From the NCBI RefSeq assembly GCF_019334315.1, contig NZ_JAHWGL010000002.1, forward strand, positions 56,556-120,555: a stretch of DNA of 64,000 nucleotides, read 5' to 3'. The notes below the pieces were generated by a model. It saw only the letters and a program-made list of their open reading frames with translations, was not told where the DNA came from and did no database searches. Shown piece after piece: positions 16,015-27,259 of this stretch. Origin of the DNA: Hymenobacter profundi. Its GTDB lineage: Bacteria; Bacteroidota; Bacteroidia; Cytophagales; Hymenobacteraceae. Within the stretch, counting starts at the first letter, position 1. Every line of letters begins with the position of its first letter. Made by a program: the position numbers and the translations under genes.

Positions 16015-18153
16015 TTAGAGTCGGGGCCCGCGGGTTTTTACCTGCGGGGCTTCCGCTTGTGCCGACGTAGTAACTGCCTGGGTAGCTTTCGTGGCCTGCT
16101 CTTTTCGTGGAGCCAGCTGCTGCTGGAGCTCGTGGGCGGCGGGCTTCACTTCCAGGCAGGCCTTGGCGGCATTCACTTGCACGGTGCCGTCGAACTTCGG
16201 GCCGCCGTAGCTGCTAGCCATGTTGGTGAGCGCCACCACCTTGCCCTCGCGCAGGTCCTGGCTTTGCTCGGGACTGAGGGGAACACCGGCCACCGTGTCA
16301 TGCAGGGTCACTTTGTGTTCGGGCAGCACCACGATTTTGTTCATCTTCTGGTCCACGGCCACGTAGCCGTTATACGCCCGGCCCTGTTCGTCTTTGAGCC
16401 CCCGAATGAGCCCCGCGTTGCCCTCTTTTTCCAGCTTCTCGCGCTGCTCCGGGGTGAAGGCCTGCCCCCCAATCTCGTTGGGAATGACCAACTTCTGCTG
16501 GGGCAGTTCCAGCTTGAGCGTCGCCGAGCCGTCGGCTTCGCGGTGCAGCACCATTTTGCCCTCGAAGCGCACGGGTTCCTGCCCTTCCCGGCCCGCTACT
16601 ACTAGGGGCAGGAGGTCGGTTTTCTCGCCGCGCAGCAGCTTATGCAATTGGCCACTTGCAGCCATCTCCTCTCGTTTTAGCCCCAGAGAATTCAGTACCG
16701 CCTGGGGTACATCCCGAGGTTCAAACAAAAGGGAAGGATTGGCCTTGGGGTTATTGCTGACTGGAGTACCAACCGCCGCTACTGTAGGTGTCGTTTCGTT
16801 GAGGGCTAGCGCTGGCTCCCTACTAAGTTGCTCCGCAATTGAGAGTGGCCCCGCGCCCACTTGCCGGGTTAACCGGGCCTGCAGGTCCTGGCGGGTCCGC
16901 TCGTAGTCCACCTCCAGGCTCTGCCGCGTTTTCGGGCCGCCGTTCAGATGGGCGTAGAAGTTCTTCAGGAAGGCCGATGCCGGGTTGCCGCTGGTATCGA
17001 TGTCAAACAGGCTTTTGGCTTCCCGGATAATCTGGTCCGAGGTCTTGCCCTGCAGCTGGGCGACCTGCTCCACGCGTAGACTGGCGGCGTGCTGCTGCAC
17101 CTGCTCCGGCGCCGTGAGTGAGTGCTTGGGTACGGCCGACAGCTGGGCGCTCAACGCATCCCACTGCTTCACGCCGAAAGCCTCCTTTACCTGTCGACTG
17201 CGCGGCGGCTCATACCCCTCGTCGTAGCCGGCTTCCTGCCGGCGGGCAGCGGCCTGTTCGGGGTTCTCCACCACGGCAATGCCGTTACCCACCTGCCGGT
17301 AGCCCTGCAGCGTGGCCTCCAATTGGCCCAGCTTGTTAGAGGCGGGGTCGTAGCTGACGTCAAACCGGCCGCTGAGCTTCCCGCCCGGGTCGCGCTCCAG
17401 GGTCAGGGCGCCCACCGCTACGCCAGCCTCTTTGAGCTGGTCGAGATAGGCCCGCATTTCCAGCAGCGGGGCCACCTCGTCGCCTTTCTGCCGCCACTGA
17501 ATCTGCAACTCCCCTATTTGCGCTGGAGAAGCAGTAACAGAGGGCGGCAGCTCGGCTTTAGGATTGGACCCTTGCCCCTCCCCTACCGGTACTGGTAGCT
17601 CTGGCTTGACCGTCTGCGGTGTTGCTTCCACTTGAGTGGTGCTCACCTGCTCTGGTGGTTTGCTCATGGGGATTTCCTGGGCAGGTGCACTCGTTTGCTC
17701 GGAGCGAGTAGCTGCCGACTCTATGGCTGGCTGCCTTGGCTCCACCTGCAGCGCGGGGGCCAGGGCTGGTTTCCCAAATAAGGCACCCAACGGCTCCGGG
17801 GCGTTAGGACTAAAGCTAACGCGCCCCTGCTGCATCACTTTCCAGTTGTCACCAATCTTCTCCAGCAGCGTGGGCCGTTCCAGCCGCACGTAACGGTCGG
17901 CCTGGCCAGGGATTTTGCCCAGCTGATACACGCTGCCCAAGGTGTCATTGTAAGAGCTCATCAGGGCCCCATCGGCGCCGGGGGCCGGCAGCAGCGCCGC
18001 CTGGTTGGGGTTGGCCGGGTTCAACTGCACCTGAAACAGGCTATGGTGCGCCTGCTGGGACTGGAGCCAATCGCCGGCAATGTTGCCGTTTGCGGTGGGC
18101 AGCTGGCTCAGGTACAGCGGCGCCGGGGTCGGATTATCATCTAGCTCTGCCAT
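16015..18153 (-). CDS. DUF3945-domain conjugative element protein
   Basis: The 712-residue protein has an N-terminal globular part (1-120), a low-complexity Pro/Ser/Gln linker (about 130-200) and a middle helical region. Tandem DUF3945-type repeats follow in the last 230 residues (FEGKMVLHREADGSATLKLE, then YNGYVAVDQKMNKIVVLPE, then FDGTVQVNAAKACLEV). The family is common beside topoisomerase, primase and TraG genes of Bacteroidetes elements; function unknown. The protein ends QVKTRGPRL, a tail nearly identical to that of the Fic protein at 60076-61188 (SALKPRGPKL). Its promoter region matches the one before the tra operon. Confidence 0.75.
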   Translation of the reverse strand: MAELDDNPTPAPLYLSQLPTANGNIAGDWLQSQQAHHSLFQVQLNPANPNQAALLPAPGADGALMSSYNDTLGSVYQLGKIPGQADRYVRLERPTLLEKIGDNWKVMQQGRVSFSPNAPEPLGALFGKPALAPALQVEPRQPAIESAATRSEQTSAPAQEIPMSKPPEQVSTTQVEATPQTVKPELPVPVGEGQGSNPKAELPPSVTASPAQIGELQIQWRQKGDEVAPLLEMRAYLDQLKEAGVAVGALTLERDPGGKLSGRFDVSYDPASNKLGQLEATLQGYRQVGNGIAVVENPEQAAARRQEAGYDEGYEPPRSRQVKEAFGVKQWDALSAQLSAVPKHSLTAPEQVQQHAASLRVEQVAQLQGKTSDQIIREAKSLFDIDTSGNPASAFLKNFYAHLNGGPKTRQSLEVDYERTRQDLQARLTRQVGAGPLSIAEQLSREPALALNETTPTVAAVGTPVSNNPKANPSLLFEPRDVPQAVLNSLGLKREEMAASGQLHKLLRGEKTDLLPLVVAGREGQEPVRFEGKMVLHREADGSATLKLELPQQKLVIPNEIGGQAFTPEQREKLEKEGNAGLIRGLKDEQGRAYNGYVAVDQKMNKIVVLPEHKVTLHDTVAGVPLSPEQSQDLREGKVVALTNMASSYGGPKFDGTVQVNAAKACLEVKPAAHELQQQLAPRKEQATKATQAVTTSAQAEAPQVKTRGPRL

Positions 18154-18188
18154 GGAAAGGTGGGGTTAGGGATGAGGCCGAAGCGGAA

Positions 18189-18253
18189 TTCGACGCTGCA
18201 AACCTATCGGCACCCGTAACCCGGTTGGCAGAAAGTTGACGAGTGGTTGAAAT
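18189..18253 (-). promoter_or_regulatory. Promoter block shared with the tra operon (copy B)
   Basis: On the minus strand the block reads TTTCAACC..TCGTCAACTTTCT.CCAA.CGGGT...CCGATAGGTTTGCAGCGTC.AA, closely matching 34970-35032 upstream of the tra operon. It includes a Bacteroidetes -7 box TAGGTTTG (18199-18206), 46 bp before the DUF3945 ATG. The conserved sequence upstream of -7 may also bind a common regulator. Confidence 0.7.
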
Positions 18254-18326
18254 CGAGGGGTGAGACACGCGCAGGCCACACGAACGGTCGGCCCAACGAA
18301 CTCCCGGATGTGCCTCTTATCCCTAC

Positions 18327-20336
18327 TTACTTCTCCGCCTTCTCTTTGATGAGGTGCCGCAAGGCTGGGTCCAGCTTAATGCGGGCCAGCTCCCGCTCGC
18401 ACAGCTCTTTCACGTCCGTCTTGATGCGGTTGAAGTTGGCCTTAATCATCTCCTCGGCCTCGTCCTCGCCCGTGGCGGGGTTGATAAAGCTGGTGATGTC
18501 CGGGATGGGCAGGTAGGCGCTGGTTTCAGCGGCGACTGTTTTCACATCCACCTGAATGCGGGCGTGAAATACTTTCTGGCCAATTTCTTCGCCGAAATTA
18601 TCGGCCACGGCCCCCACGAAGTTGCCCTGCGTGAGGTTGGCAATGGTGCTGGGCGGAATCATGCTGTCCATCTGGGTGGAGAGGCTGGTGCTCGTCTCGC
18701 GCAGGTTGATGTTCAGGCCCTGGCGCTGCTGCATGATTTTGCCAAACCGCTCGCTCAGCCACTTGCCGCTGTTGCCGGCCACCTGTCCGCTGAACACATT
18801 GCCCACCGTGTTCTTGATGACTTCGGCCTCCTTCTGGCCGTAGTCGCGCTCCAGCTGCGAGAAGTCCTGGAAGCCCAGGCAGGTGCTGACCTTGTTGCTG
18901 CGGGCCGTGGCAATGAGGTTGTCGAGGCCCTTGAAGTAGATAGTGGGCAATTCGTCGATGATGAGCGAGCTCTTGCGCTTGCCCTTCTGGTTGACCAGCT
19001 TCACCAGCCGGGCGTTGTAAAGGCCCAGGGCGGCCCCGTAAATGGCTTGCCGCTCGGGGTTGTTGCCCACACATAGGACCTTTGGCTCTTCATTGCTGTT
19101 GATATCCAGCGTGAAGTCATTGCCCGACATCACCCAGTAGAGCTGCGGCGAAGCCAGGCGGCCCAGGGGAATACGGGCCGAGGCAATCTGGCCTTCCAGC
19201 TGCTCGATGGCGTCCTTCTGGAAGGCCGACACAAAGGGCTTGACCAGGTTTTCAATCTCGGGGTAGGATGCCAGCACGGGGAAGATTTCCTCGTAGTCGC
19301 GGCTCAAAAACTCGATAACGTGGGGGAAGGTGCAGTACTTGCCCTTCTCGAACAGCTTCAAAAACCAGATGATGGCGGCCACGAAGTTGATGGGCGACTC
19401 CACGAAGAAGTCCCCCTGCTTCTGAATCCAGCTCTTGTTGAGGTTGAGCATGATGGTGGAGGCCGACTCGTAGGCGTCCACGATGTCGGACATAAGCTCG
19501 GGCAGCAGCGGGTTGCAACGGTGGCTTTTGCGGGGGTTGTCGAAGTTGATGACGTAAAAGCCCACTGGCCGGTCAAACTTATCCTGGTGGCGCAGCAGCG
19601 TGTTGTAGCAGATCCGGCTCAGGTCGTCAAACTTGTAGTCGTAGAGGTACATGCAGAACCCTTTCGCTAGGTGCTGCCGAATGAACTCGTTGATGATGGC
19701 GAAGCTCTTGCCCGAGCCCGGCGTGCCCAGCACCATGGTCGCCCGAAACGGGTTGACCACGTTCAGCCAGCCCTGATGCCGCTTGCCCCGTAGATGGTAC
19801 TCGGTGCGCAGGTTTACCGAATACTCGTTTTCCATCAGGCGTTCCTCCTGCGGGAAGCTCTCATTGTCCTTGTTGAAGATGTCCTTCATCAGGTCGTTAT
19901 TAAACAGCCGGCTCAGCCAGGCCCCGGCGCTGAGCAGCAACAAGAAGCCGCCGGACACCACTGCCGCGTACAGGGTGGTGGCCACACCGGCAGGCATTGA
20001 CAGGTTGCGCAGTAGATCCGAACCGTACAGCAGGGCCAGGCCGATGACTGCGTAGCCTGCCACGGAAATCCCCTTCACCGTTTCATCCTTGCGCCCCCGG
20101 GTGCCCAGGCAGCTGAGTAGCAGGAACACCACGGCGAGGCTCTTGCTGATCCAACTGGCGCGAAACAGGAAGGTGTTGCGGGTGAAGCTCTCCAGCAGGC
20201 GCTCCACCACGGCCGGCGCCCAGCCCATGCTTTTGAAGTAGCCAAAGCAGTAGTAGTAGATGTTCAGGGCCAGCAGCACAATGGCCAGCAGGCGCATGAA
20301 CTCCATGATTTTCCTCAATCCCTTTTCGTCTTCCAT
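18327..20336 (-). CDS. TraG/VirD4-type conjugative coupling protein
   Basis: The 669-residue protein has N-terminal TM helices (about 13-35, 60-80, 92-110, 122-145), then a cytosolic ATPase. Walker A is GTPGSGKS (204-211) and Walker B SLIIDELPT (around 445), with the NKVSTCLGFQDFSQLERDYG motif after it. This is the Bacteroidetes type-IV coupling protein that hands the relaxase-DNA complex to the secretion channel. In related elements it directly follows the relaxase gene. Here a 7-kb redox cassette separates the two, though both keep the same orientation. Confidence 0.9.
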   Translation of the reverse strand: MEDEKGLRKIMEFMRLLAIVLLALNIYYYCFGYFKSMGWAPAVVERLLESFTRNTFLFRASWISKSLAVVFLLLSCLGTRGRKDETVKGISVAGYAVIGLALLYGSDLLRNLSMPAGVATTLYAAVVSGGFLLLLSAGAWLSRLFNNDLMKDIFNKDNESFPQEERLMENEYSVNLRTEYHLRGKRHQGWLNVVNPFRATMVLGTPGSGKSFAIINEFIRQHLAKGFCMYLYDYKFDDLSRICYNTLLRHQDKFDRPVGFYVINFDNPRKSHRCNPLLPELMSDIVDAYESASTIMLNLNKSWIQKQGDFFVESPINFVAAIIWFLKLFEKGKYCTFPHVIEFLSRDYEEIFPVLASYPEIENLVKPFVSAFQKDAIEQLEGQIASARIPLGRLASPQLYWVMSGNDFTLDINSNEEPKVLCVGNNPERQAIYGAALGLYNARLVKLVNQKGKRKSSLIIDELPTIYFKGLDNLIATARSNKVSTCLGFQDFSQLERDYGQKEAEVIKNTVGNVFSGQVAGNSGKWLSERFGKIMQQRQGLNINLRETSTSLSTQMDSMIPPSTIANLTQGNFVGAVADNFGEEIGQKVFHARIQVDVKTVAAETSAYLPIPDITSFINPATGEDEAEEMIKANFNRIKTDVKELCERELARIKLDPALRHLIKEKAEK

Positions 20337-20606
20337 AGCTCAGCACACAGGCGGTTGGTTTGCAATCCGGCAACCTACACGCTTCACGCGGGCTTAGTGG
20401 GCACTTCTTGACGAGCCGCAAAAAGTCAGGGGTGAGGGGCAGATTCCGCACACCAACGGCATCGCATTCAGGGCCCAAATACGGCTTCGGACGCCTGCGT
20501 GGCAGAGCGTAATAGAAGCTCAAATCGGCATTATACCGTCCTCCATCGCCAAGGCCCTCTTGGCTGAATCGCGGGAGTTCTGCTCATCCTTGGCTCGGCT
20601 AGTTGA
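20337..20606. other. Intergenic region upstream of coupling protein and redox cassette
   Basis: This stretch carries no supported gene. A minus-strand frame reaching 20523 overlaps the coupling-protein gene in another phase and is a shadow. A weak relative of the shared transfer promoter (GTGTAGGTTGC) may lie near 20375 on the minus strand. Confidence 0.4.
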
Positions 20607-20674
20607 TTGATTTGTCTACAAAGTGGTTTGATTGGTATTGTCAGGCCTCTTCTCAGCGGGGGACCTTTGTCTTG
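20607..20674 (+). repeat. Duplicated promoter/operator block, copy 1
   Basis: The 68-bp segment TTGATTTGTCTACAAAG...CCTTTGTCTTG matches 24962-25029 at 62 of 68 positions. Each copy precedes a redox operon (SDR here, old yellow enzyme there), so it is probably a duplicated promoter with operator sites, perhaps for the AraC regulators encoded downstream. TACAAAGTGGTTTGATTGG is identical in both. Confidence 0.75.
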
Positions 20675-20784
20675 TTGCCGGACAACTTATCGGCCCTCGG
20701 GCACCCGTCCGGAAAAGCCGGATTCCGGCGGTTCCCTTCTCTCCAAAACACGCGTTTAGAACGTTACACCAAACCCCCAATACC

Positions 20785-21642
20785 ATGGCAGATAAGAAAG
20801 TATGGCTGATTACCGGCGCGGGCCGGGGTCTGGGCCTCTACATCACCAAAGCCGTACTGGCCGCCGGCCACTCGGTCGTCGCCACCGGCCGCAACAAGGA
20901 GAAAGTAGCCCAGGCCATCGGCGAAGCGGCCGACTTGCTGGTGGTGACGCTTGACATCACCAAGCCCGCCGAAGCGGAGGTCGCCGTGCAAGCCGCCGTC
21001 AACCGGTTCGGCCGCATCGACGTGCTGGTCAACAACGCCGCTAACTTCTACGCCGGCTTCTTTGAGGAGCTGAGCCCCGAGCAAATGAACCAGCAGTTGG
21101 CCACCAGCCTCATCGGCCCGATGAACGTGACGCGGGCCGTGCTGCCCGTGCTGCGTCAGCAGAAAGCTGGGCAGATTATCACCATCTCCTCCACCGCCGG
21201 CTTGGTGGGCTTTGAGTTTGGCGCGGCCTACGCGGCCTCGAAGTTTGGCTTGGAAGGGTGGATGCGCTCCTTGGCCCCCGAAGTGGCCCCGTTCGGCATT
21301 GAGGCCATCACGGTCAACCCTGGCTTCTTCCGCACCGAGCTGCTCACTGAGGAGTCCACCAGCTTTGCCGACACGCACATTGCCGACTACGACGAGCGCC
21401 GCGAAGGGCAGGAGCAGTTCTGGAAAGGCTACAACGGCCAGCAGTGGGGCGACCCGGCCAAGCTAGCCCAGGCGTTGCTGACCATTTCGGGCGAAGAGAA
21501 GCCGCCCCGCCGCTTCATCGCCGGAGCCGATGCCATCGGGACCGCCGAGCAGGTAATCGCCGACCTGCAGCAGGACATTGACTCCCATCGGGCGCTTTCC
21601 AGCTCGCTCGCCTACGACGAGCCAGCTGCTGCCAGCAAGTAG
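20785..21642 (+). CDS. Short-chain dehydrogenase/reductase
   Basis: The 285-residue classical SDR has the NAD(P) loop TGAGRGLG (about 9-16), NNAA, the active-site Ser in ISSTAG and the YAASK catalytic pair. I chose the ATG at 20785 because it starts directly before the Rossmann strand (MADKKVWLITGAG); the longer frame from 20632 runs through the repeat block. It would reduce or oxidise an unknown carbonyl/alcohol. First gene of SDR / aldo-keto reductase / SDR / AraC. Confidence 0.92.
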   Translation: MADKKVWLITGAGRGLGLYITKAVLAAGHSVVATGRNKEKVAQAIGEAADLLVVTLDITKPAEAEVAVQAAVNRFGRIDVLVNNAANFYAGFFEELSPEQMNQQLATSLIGPMNVTRAVLPVLRQQKAGQIITISSTAGLVGFEFGAAYAASKFGLEGWMRSLAPEVAPFGIEAITVNPGFFRTELLTEESTSFADTHIADYDERREGQEQFWKGYNGQQWGDPAKLAQALLTISGEEKPPRRFIAGADAIGTAEQVIADLQQDIDSHRALSSSLAYDEPAAASK

Positions 21643-21680
21643 CGCGGGCATCATCTCAGGTGAAGTCACACGCTCAATAA

Positions 21681-22946
<1,266 letters not shown>

Positions 22947-22982
22947 CGCTGCGCCAAGCTGCTCTCTTTAACTACCAAGCAC

Positions 22983-23822
22983 ATGAACGAGCAGAAAGTA
23001 TGGTTGGTCACCGGAGCCTCCAAAGGCCTGGGGCTGGCCCTGGTGAAAAAACTCTTGCTGCAGGGATACCAAGTAGCCGCTACCTCGCGGGAGGCCTCGC
23101 AGCTCCAGCAAGCGGTGGGGGAACACAGCAACTTCTTAGCCTTGGCCGCCGACCTCAGCCAAGAGGAAAGCGTGAAGACGGCCCTGGCGCAGGTTGTCGC
23201 GCGATTTGGCCAGCTCGATGTAGTGGTCAATAACGCGGGCTACGGCCTGCAGGGCAGCCTCGAAGAAGTGCCGCTGGCTGACCTGCAGCAGTGCGTGGAG
23301 GTGAACGTGTACGGGACTCTGTGCGTCATTCGTCAGGCCTTGCCTTACTTGCGCGCCCAGCGCTCCGGACACATTTTTAATTTGTCGTCTATCGCCGGCT
23401 ACGCGGCGGAAGCGGGCTTTGGGGCCTATAACATTGCCAAGTACGCGGTGGTCGGCTTGTCGGAAACGCTGGCAGCGGAAGTGTCGCCCTTCGGTATTCG
23501 CGTCACGGTGGTGGGGCCCGGCGCGTTCCGGACAAACTTCTTCAGTCCCGGCTCTTTTGTGTACAGCGAGGGCACCATTGCCGACTACGAGCCCCTGCAC
23601 GCTCTACGGGCAAAGCTGGACGCGGAAGTCGACCAGAAGCAGCCCGGCGACCCCGACAAAGCGGCTGATGTTCTAATTCGCGCCGCTGAAAGCGACGCCC
23701 CACCGCTGTATCTGATGCTGGGCGCGGATGCCTACGAAAAAGTAGCGCAGAAGCAGGCGCGGTTTGCCCAAGACCTGTCGACTTGGAAAGACCAGGCCCT
23801 GGCTACTGCCATTATACATTAA
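22983..23822 (+). CDS. Short-chain dehydrogenase/reductase
   Basis: The 279-residue classical SDR has TGASKGLG (about 10-17), VVNNAGYG, SSIAGYAAEAGFGAYNIAK with the Ser/Tyr/Lys triad, and PGAFRTNF after it. It is 36 bp after the aldo/keto reductase gene and is probably co-transcribed with it. Related to but distinct from the SDR at 20785. Confidence 0.92.
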   Translation: MNEQKVWLVTGASKGLGLALVKKLLLQGYQVAATSREASQLQQAVGEHSNFLALAADLSQEESVKTALAQVVARFGQLDVVVNNAGYGLQGSLEEVPLADLQQCVEVNVYGTLCVIRQALPYLRAQRSGHIFNLSSIAGYAAEAGFGAYNIAKYAVVGLSETLAAEVSPFGIRVTVVGPGAFRTNFFSPGSFVYSEGTIADYEPLHALRAKLDAEVDQKQPGDPDKAADVLIRAAESDAPPLYLMLGADAYEKVAQKQARFAQDLSTWKDQALATAIIH

Positions 23823-23955
23823 GCGGTTAACACGCAGGTTCATAAGTGACTTATTCGTGACTCAATTGTGCTTGATTCCGCAATTGCTCTACAGCATCAC
23901 CTAGCCGCCTGGGCCTGCTTCCTCCTTTTTTTCGTTTAACACGTTGATATTTCCC

Positions 23956-24852
23956 ATGGCAACGACGCCCTCTTCCTCTGCGCGCACTGACATCTATCCG
24001 AGCGTATCGCCTGCGGGCGGCGAAATTACCGTCATCACGATGCAGGAGGCCGAGTGCGGCATGGGGCACTACGACCGGCGCGACGTATTCAAGTGCATGC
24101 TGGTCGTCAGCGGGGTTATCGAGTTGCACTATGCCACCCGCAGCTACCTCATCGACCGGCCTGCGCTGGTCTTTACCAACCGCCTAGTACCGTTTTCCTG
24201 GGAGCCGGTGGAGGGGACGGGCGCGCCGGAAGGCTTTATTGTCGCCTATACGGAGCCGTTTTTGCACTCGGCCATGCGCGGAGTAAGCCTCAAGGAATCG
24301 GTGCTCTACCGGGTGGACGGCAATCCGGTGTACTTCCTCAACGACGAGCAACTGCGCTACCTGAACGAAGTATTCATTCGGATGCGGCAGGACTTCCACA
24401 CCGATTATGCCCATAAGGACGACCTGCTGCGCAACCAGCTCTCCATCATCATTCACGAGGCGACCCGACTGGAGCCCGCCAGCCCGTACCAAGCGGTGGC
24501 CACCAACGCAGCCGAGCGCGTGACCAACTTGTTTCTGACGCTGCTGGAAATCCAGTTTCCGGTGACCAAGCAATACCATGAACCCCTTCTGAAAAACGCG
24601 CAGGAGTTTGCCGACCGGCTAGCCGTCCACGTCAACAGCCTGAACCGCTCGGTAAAGGAGGTGACCGGCAAGCCCACCACGGCCCACATTGCCGAGCGCA
24701 TTACCAGCGAGGCTAAAGTGCTGCTCCAGCACCAGGATTGGAGCGTGAGCGAGATTGCCGATAGTCTGGGATTTGAATACCCGACCTATTTCCACCGCTT
24801 CTTTAAAAAGCACACCGGCACCACGCCGTTGGCATTTCGCCACGCGGAGTAG
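23956..24852 (+). CDS. AraC-family transcriptional regulator
   Basis: The 298-residue protein has an N-terminal cupin-like sensing domain (about 15-150) and a C-terminal AraC HTH pair (about 195-295). The second helix-turn-helix is SVSEIADSLGFEYPTYFHRFFKKHTGTTPLAFR. It resembles the regulator at 26360 over its whole length (for example YATRSYL-DRPALVFTNRLVPFSWEPV), so they are paralogs. It follows the SDR/AKR/SDR genes and may control them through the 68-bp block. Confidence 0.9.
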   Translation: MATTPSSSARTDIYPSVSPAGGEITVITMQEAECGMGHYDRRDVFKCMLVVSGVIELHYATRSYLIDRPALVFTNRLVPFSWEPVEGTGAPEGFIVAYTEPFLHSAMRGVSLKESVLYRVDGNPVYFLNDEQLRYLNEVFIRMRQDFHTDYAHKDDLLRNQLSIIIHEATRLEPASPYQAVATNAAERVTNLFLTLLEIQFPVTKQYHEPLLKNAQEFADRLAVHVNSLNRSVKEVTGKPTTAHIAERITSEAKVLLQHQDWSVSEIADSLGFEYPTYFHRFFKKHTGTTPLAFRHAE

Positions 24853-24961
24853 CGCCCGCGGGTGACCTTCAAGAGGTGTGAGCTCAGCTGTCAACAGCCA
24901 GTCTTAAGGGCCGGTGTTACCGACTTTGTAGCCCTGTCCCCGGTTCTCGGAGCAGGGCTGT

Positions 24962-25029
24962 TTGATTTGTGTACAAAGTGGTTTGATTGGTATTGTGAGG
25001 CCTTTTTACAGTGGGGGACCTTTGTCTTG
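24962..25029 (+). repeat. Duplicated promoter/operator block, copy 2
   Basis: Second copy of the 68-bp block found at 20607-20674 (six mismatches). It ends 26 bp before the ATG of the old yellow enzyme gene. Conservation well above what a promoter alone needs suggests operator sites or a recent duplication. Confidence 0.75.
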
Positions 25030-25054
25030 CTTTCAACTTTCATCAAGCCCCTTC

Positions 25055-26200
25055 ATGATAACCACTGCGGAAACCACCGATTTGATATTCCAGCCGTTTG
25101 CATTCAAGCGCGGCCTTTACCTGAAAAACCCGGTGGCCATGGCCCCGATGACCACTTGGTCGAGCAACGATGACCTAACCATTTCGGACGAGGAAGCGCG
25201 TTACTACCATGCCCGGGTAGGCGGCGTGGGCCTGGTCATCACCGGCTGCTCCCACGTCACGCCGAGCGGGCAGGGCTTTACCGATGAGTTTGCCTCCTAC
25301 GATGATTCCTTTCTGCCGAGCCTGCGCAAGCTGGCCGACGCGGCCAAGAGTGGCGGGGCGCCCGCCATCCTGCAAATCTTCCACGCTGGCAACAAGGCTC
25401 TGGCACCCCTGATTCCCAACGGCGACATCGTAAGTGCAAGCACCATGGAAATAGCGGCCACCGCGTTTACGCCCGCGGCTTCTTCCCGGGCCCTGCGCGA
25501 GGACGAAATTCAGGACATAATCCAGGCTTTCGGCCAGGCCACGCGCCGGGCCATCGAGGCCGGCTTCGACGGGGTGGAGCTGCACGGTGCCCACGGCTTC
25601 CTGCTCCAGAACTTCCTGTCGCCCTACTTCAACCAGCGCACCGACGAGTGGGGCGGCTCGCTGGAAAACCGTCTGCGTTTCCCGCTGGCCGTCGTGCAGG
25701 AGGTCCAGCGCGTGATTCAGGAGCACACCGAACAGCCGTTTTTGCTGGGCTACCGCATTTCGCCCGACGAGCCCCAGGACGGAGGCCTGCGCATTCACGA
25801 TGTATATGAGCTACTCGACCGCTTGGCGTTGCTGGATATCGACTATGTGCACGTGTCGCTGCCAAGCGTGCTGACCGCTAAGCCCGTCGATAGCCAAGAC
25901 GACCAGCTGGTGGTAGAAGGCGTCCTGGCACGGGTGAACGGGCGTCTGCCGGTTATCGCCGCCGGCCATATCCGCACGCCCGCCGAGGCGCGTCAGGCCC
26001 TGTCGCTGGGCTTGTCATTGGTAGCGGTGGGCCAGGCCTTGGTGGTGAACCCCAACTGGCTGGAGCTGGCCACCAGCGGCCGGGAAGATGAAATTCAGGC
26101 CGCCCTGCAGCCTTCCAAGGTGGAAGAGCGCCGCATCCCTGGCAAGCTCTGGGGCATTATTCAGGTGGCCACGGGCTGGTTTACGGTGGCAGCGGAATAA
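25055..26200 (+). CDS. Old yellow enzyme family NADH:flavin oxidoreductase
   Basis: The 381-residue FMN barrel has VAMAPMTTWSS at the first strand, HGAHGFLLQNFLSPYFNQR and the typical DEWGGSLENRLRFP, with GHIRTPAEA and GQALVVNPNW in the phosphate-binding region. It would reduce activated alkenes, quinones or nitro compounds. The ATG at 25055 places the conserved start correctly; upstream codons fall in the repeat block. It is followed by the second AraC gene, giving a pair parallel to the SDR operon. Confidence 0.92.
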   Translation: MITTAETTDLIFQPFAFKRGLYLKNPVAMAPMTTWSSNDDLTISDEEARYYHARVGGVGLVITGCSHVTPSGQGFTDEFASYDDSFLPSLRKLADAAKSGGAPAILQIFHAGNKALAPLIPNGDIVSASTMEIAATAFTPAASSRALREDEIQDIIQAFGQATRRAIEAGFDGVELHGAHGFLLQNFLSPYFNQRTDEWGGSLENRLRFPLAVVQEVQRVIQEHTEQPFLLGYRISPDEPQDGGLRIHDVYELLDRLALLDIDYVHVSLPSVLTAKPVDSQDDQLVVEGVLARVNGRLPVIAAGHIRTPAEARQALSLGLSLVAVGQALVVNPNWLELATSGREDEIQAALQPSKVEERRIPGKLWGIIQVATGWFTVAAE

Positions 26201-26359
26201 GCCCGCCTGACCAGGATTTTCGGCCGCTGAACTGCGAGTAGCCAGCGGTAAGCAAGCAGAAATTGTTCGCCTGCCGCTGGTTCCTTGCTTTTCCCTTACG
26301 CTTATTTTGGGTTGATAATTCCTAAAACGCTTCCTGAAGCAACGACTTGAACCAACTCC

Positions 26360-27259
26360 ATGAATCAAACCCTGCCAGCCGCACCGCACCGGGACTCGTT
26401 GCCGCTTTCCGCGCCCGTCTGCGGCGAAATCACGGTGCTGACCATGAACGAGGCGCAGTGCGGCATGGACAGTTTCAACCGCCGCGACGTGTTCAAGTGC
26501 GTGCTGGTGACAAGTGGGGCCAATGAGCTGCACTACGCCACCCGCAGCTACTTGGTAGACCGCCCTGCGCTCGTATTCACCAACCGCCTGGTGCCTTTCT
26601 CGTGGGAACCCGTGGCCGGCGCGACCAGCGAAGCCGAAGGCTACATTGTCGGCTTTACCGAGCCCTTTCTGCAATCAGCAATGCGGGGTGTAAGCCTGAA
26701 AGACTCCGTGCTCTACCGCGTGGATGGCAATCCGGTGTACACCCTCAACGACGAGCAGCAGCGCTATCTGATTGAAGTATTCGGCCGCATGCGTCGGGAC
26801 TTTGACACAGACTACGCCCACAAGGACGATTTGCTGCGTAGCCAGCTTTCGCTCGTTATCCATGAAGCGGCCCGCCTGGAGCCCGCCAGCCCCCACCCGG
26901 CAATAGCCACCAACGCGGCTCAGCGCATCACCAACCTGTTTATGACCCTGCTGGAAGTTCAGTTCCCGGTGACCAGACGCTACCATGAGCCTATTCTGAA
27001 GAATGCCCAGGAATTTGCCGACCGGCTGGCTGTCCATGTGAATCACCTAAACCGCTCGGTGAAAGAAGTAACCGGCAAGCCCACCACGGCCTACATCGCC
27101 GACCGCTACGTCAGCGAGGCCAAGGTGCTGCTACAGCAGACCGATTGGAGCGTCGGCGAGATTGCCGAGAGTTTGGGGTTTGACTACGCTACCTACTTTC
27201 AGCGTTTCTTTAAAAAGCACGCCGGCACTACGCCACTAGCTTTTCGCCACGCGGCATAG
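26360..27259 (+). CDS. AraC-family transcriptional regulator (paralog)
   Basis: The 299-residue paralog of the regulator at 23956 shares the cupin-like N-terminal half and the C-terminal HTH (SVGEIAESLGFDYATYFQRFFKKHAGTTPLAFR). Differences cluster in the N-terminal tail and ligand region. Together with the duplicated 68-bp block this suggests that an enzyme-plus-regulator unit was duplicated and diverged. The 159 bp between the OYE gene and this one hold an imperfect CCAGCGG/CCGCTGG hairpin. Confidence 0.9.
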   Translation: MNQTLPAAPHRDSLPLSAPVCGEITVLTMNEAQCGMDSFNRRDVFKCVLVTSGANELHYATRSYLVDRPALVFTNRLVPFSWEPVAGATSEAEGYIVGFTEPFLQSAMRGVSLKDSVLYRVDGNPVYTLNDEQQRYLIEVFGRMRRDFDTDYAHKDDLLRSQLSLVIHEAARLEPASPHPAIATNAAQRITNLFMTLLEVQFPVTRRYHEPILKNAQEFADRLAVHVNHLNRSVKEVTGKPTTAYIADRYVSEAKVLLQQTDWSVGEIAESLGFDYATYFQRFFKKHAGTTPLAFRHAA